A DNA stretch of 64,000 nucleotides, from positions 496,001-560,000 of the forward strand of contig JBAIAA010000659.1 in NCBI GenBank assembly GCA_037893245.1, written 5' to 3'. The notes below the pieces were generated by a model, which ran no database searches, was not told where the DNA came from, and was given only the letters and a program-made list of their open reading frames with translations. Of the stretch, positions 63,745 to 64,000 are shown piece by piece. This stretch comes from Crossaster papposus. Its lineage: Eukaryota; Echinodermata; Asteroidea; Velatida; Solasteridae. Positions within the stretch are counted from its first letter, which is position 1, and every line of letters begins with the position of its first letter. A program made the translations under genes and the position numbers.

Positions 63745-64000
63745 GGTACATGTACATGTACATCGATTCTTTTCGTACGTTGCGTTATGGAGACAATCCA
63801 TAGGGTTTGTGTGCTAAGGAAAATCTTTCTAATCTAGAACTCGGAACACTCTAAAATTCTAAAATTTTAACATCACCCTAATTTGTCTTCTACATTTTCT
63901 GTCATTATATCCTAACCCAATTTTACCTTGTTCTACCATTACTGAAGACCCAACGTGCTATGGGGACTTGAAAATGTCCCCACAGCACTACTCGGTCTGT
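63745..64000. mobile_element. TCCCCATA-family repeat, runs off the right edge
   Basis: TTCTTTTCGTACGTTGCGTT, GACAATCCATAGGGTTTGTG, TTATATCCTAACCCAATTTT and ACTCGGTCTGT, the same order as at 38512-38745 and inverse to 39985-40325. Confidence 0.8.

Overview
This is eukaryotic (animal) genomic DNA: introns with canonical GT...AG boundaries, AT-rich non-coding sequence, long homopolymers, and a dense population of short inverted-repeat transposons, SINEs and non-LTR retrotransposon fragments. The coding content (ING3, an SRPK with a deuterostome-like N terminus, a makorin-like CCCH protein) and the repeat style suggest a marine invertebrate. An echinoderm such as a sea star is my best guess, but that is inference from general resemblance and not proven by the window.

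Gene layout. (1) A GC-rich open segment at 1028-1120 (+) looks like an exon of an unidentified gene entering from the left. (2) 2853-7643 (-) is a compact three-exon gene for a 158-residue protein with two tandem makorin-type CCCH zinc fingers and no RING domain in this window. (3) 11283-20549 (+) is a complete ten-exon ING3 orthologue (403 residues: ING N-terminal domain plus PHD finger), a histone-reading subunit of NuA4/TIP60-type acetyltransferase complexes. (4) 23014 to beyond the right edge (+) is the 5' part of an SRPK (SR-protein kinase). Exons 1 and 2 lie at 23 kb, exon 3 at 61.1 kb, and they are separated by a 37.9 kb intron; the kinase domain lies outside the window. The makorin-like gene and ING3 diverge from a 3.6 kb intergenic region; ING3 and SRPK are tandem.

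Most of the rest is repeat. Families recognisable by internal comparison: (a) TTAA-flanked elements with termini CCAGTTCGCGCCGG (about 220-240 bp, plus a 1.2 kb giant hairpin in ING3 intron 5); (b) TTAA-flanked elements with termini AGGTAGGATACACCATT, about 220-420 bp, which are the commonest family, nest in themselves, and appear to have seeded a 54-bp satellite at 33.95-34.85 kb; (c) TTA-flanked elements with termini AGCC.TGTTCGCACTGGACTT or similar (PIF/Harbinger-like by target site); (d) GGGGCCAATTTCA/TGCTAAGCA palindromic elements; (e) an AATCTCTCT/TCCCCATA family; (f) tRNA-derived SINEs; (g) three non-LTR reverse-transcriptase segments. One locus (36.1-38.75 kb) shows four nested insertions. 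A (CCCCTA)n array lies at 50.3 kb. No rRNA, CRISPR, viral gene or functional tRNA gene was seen.
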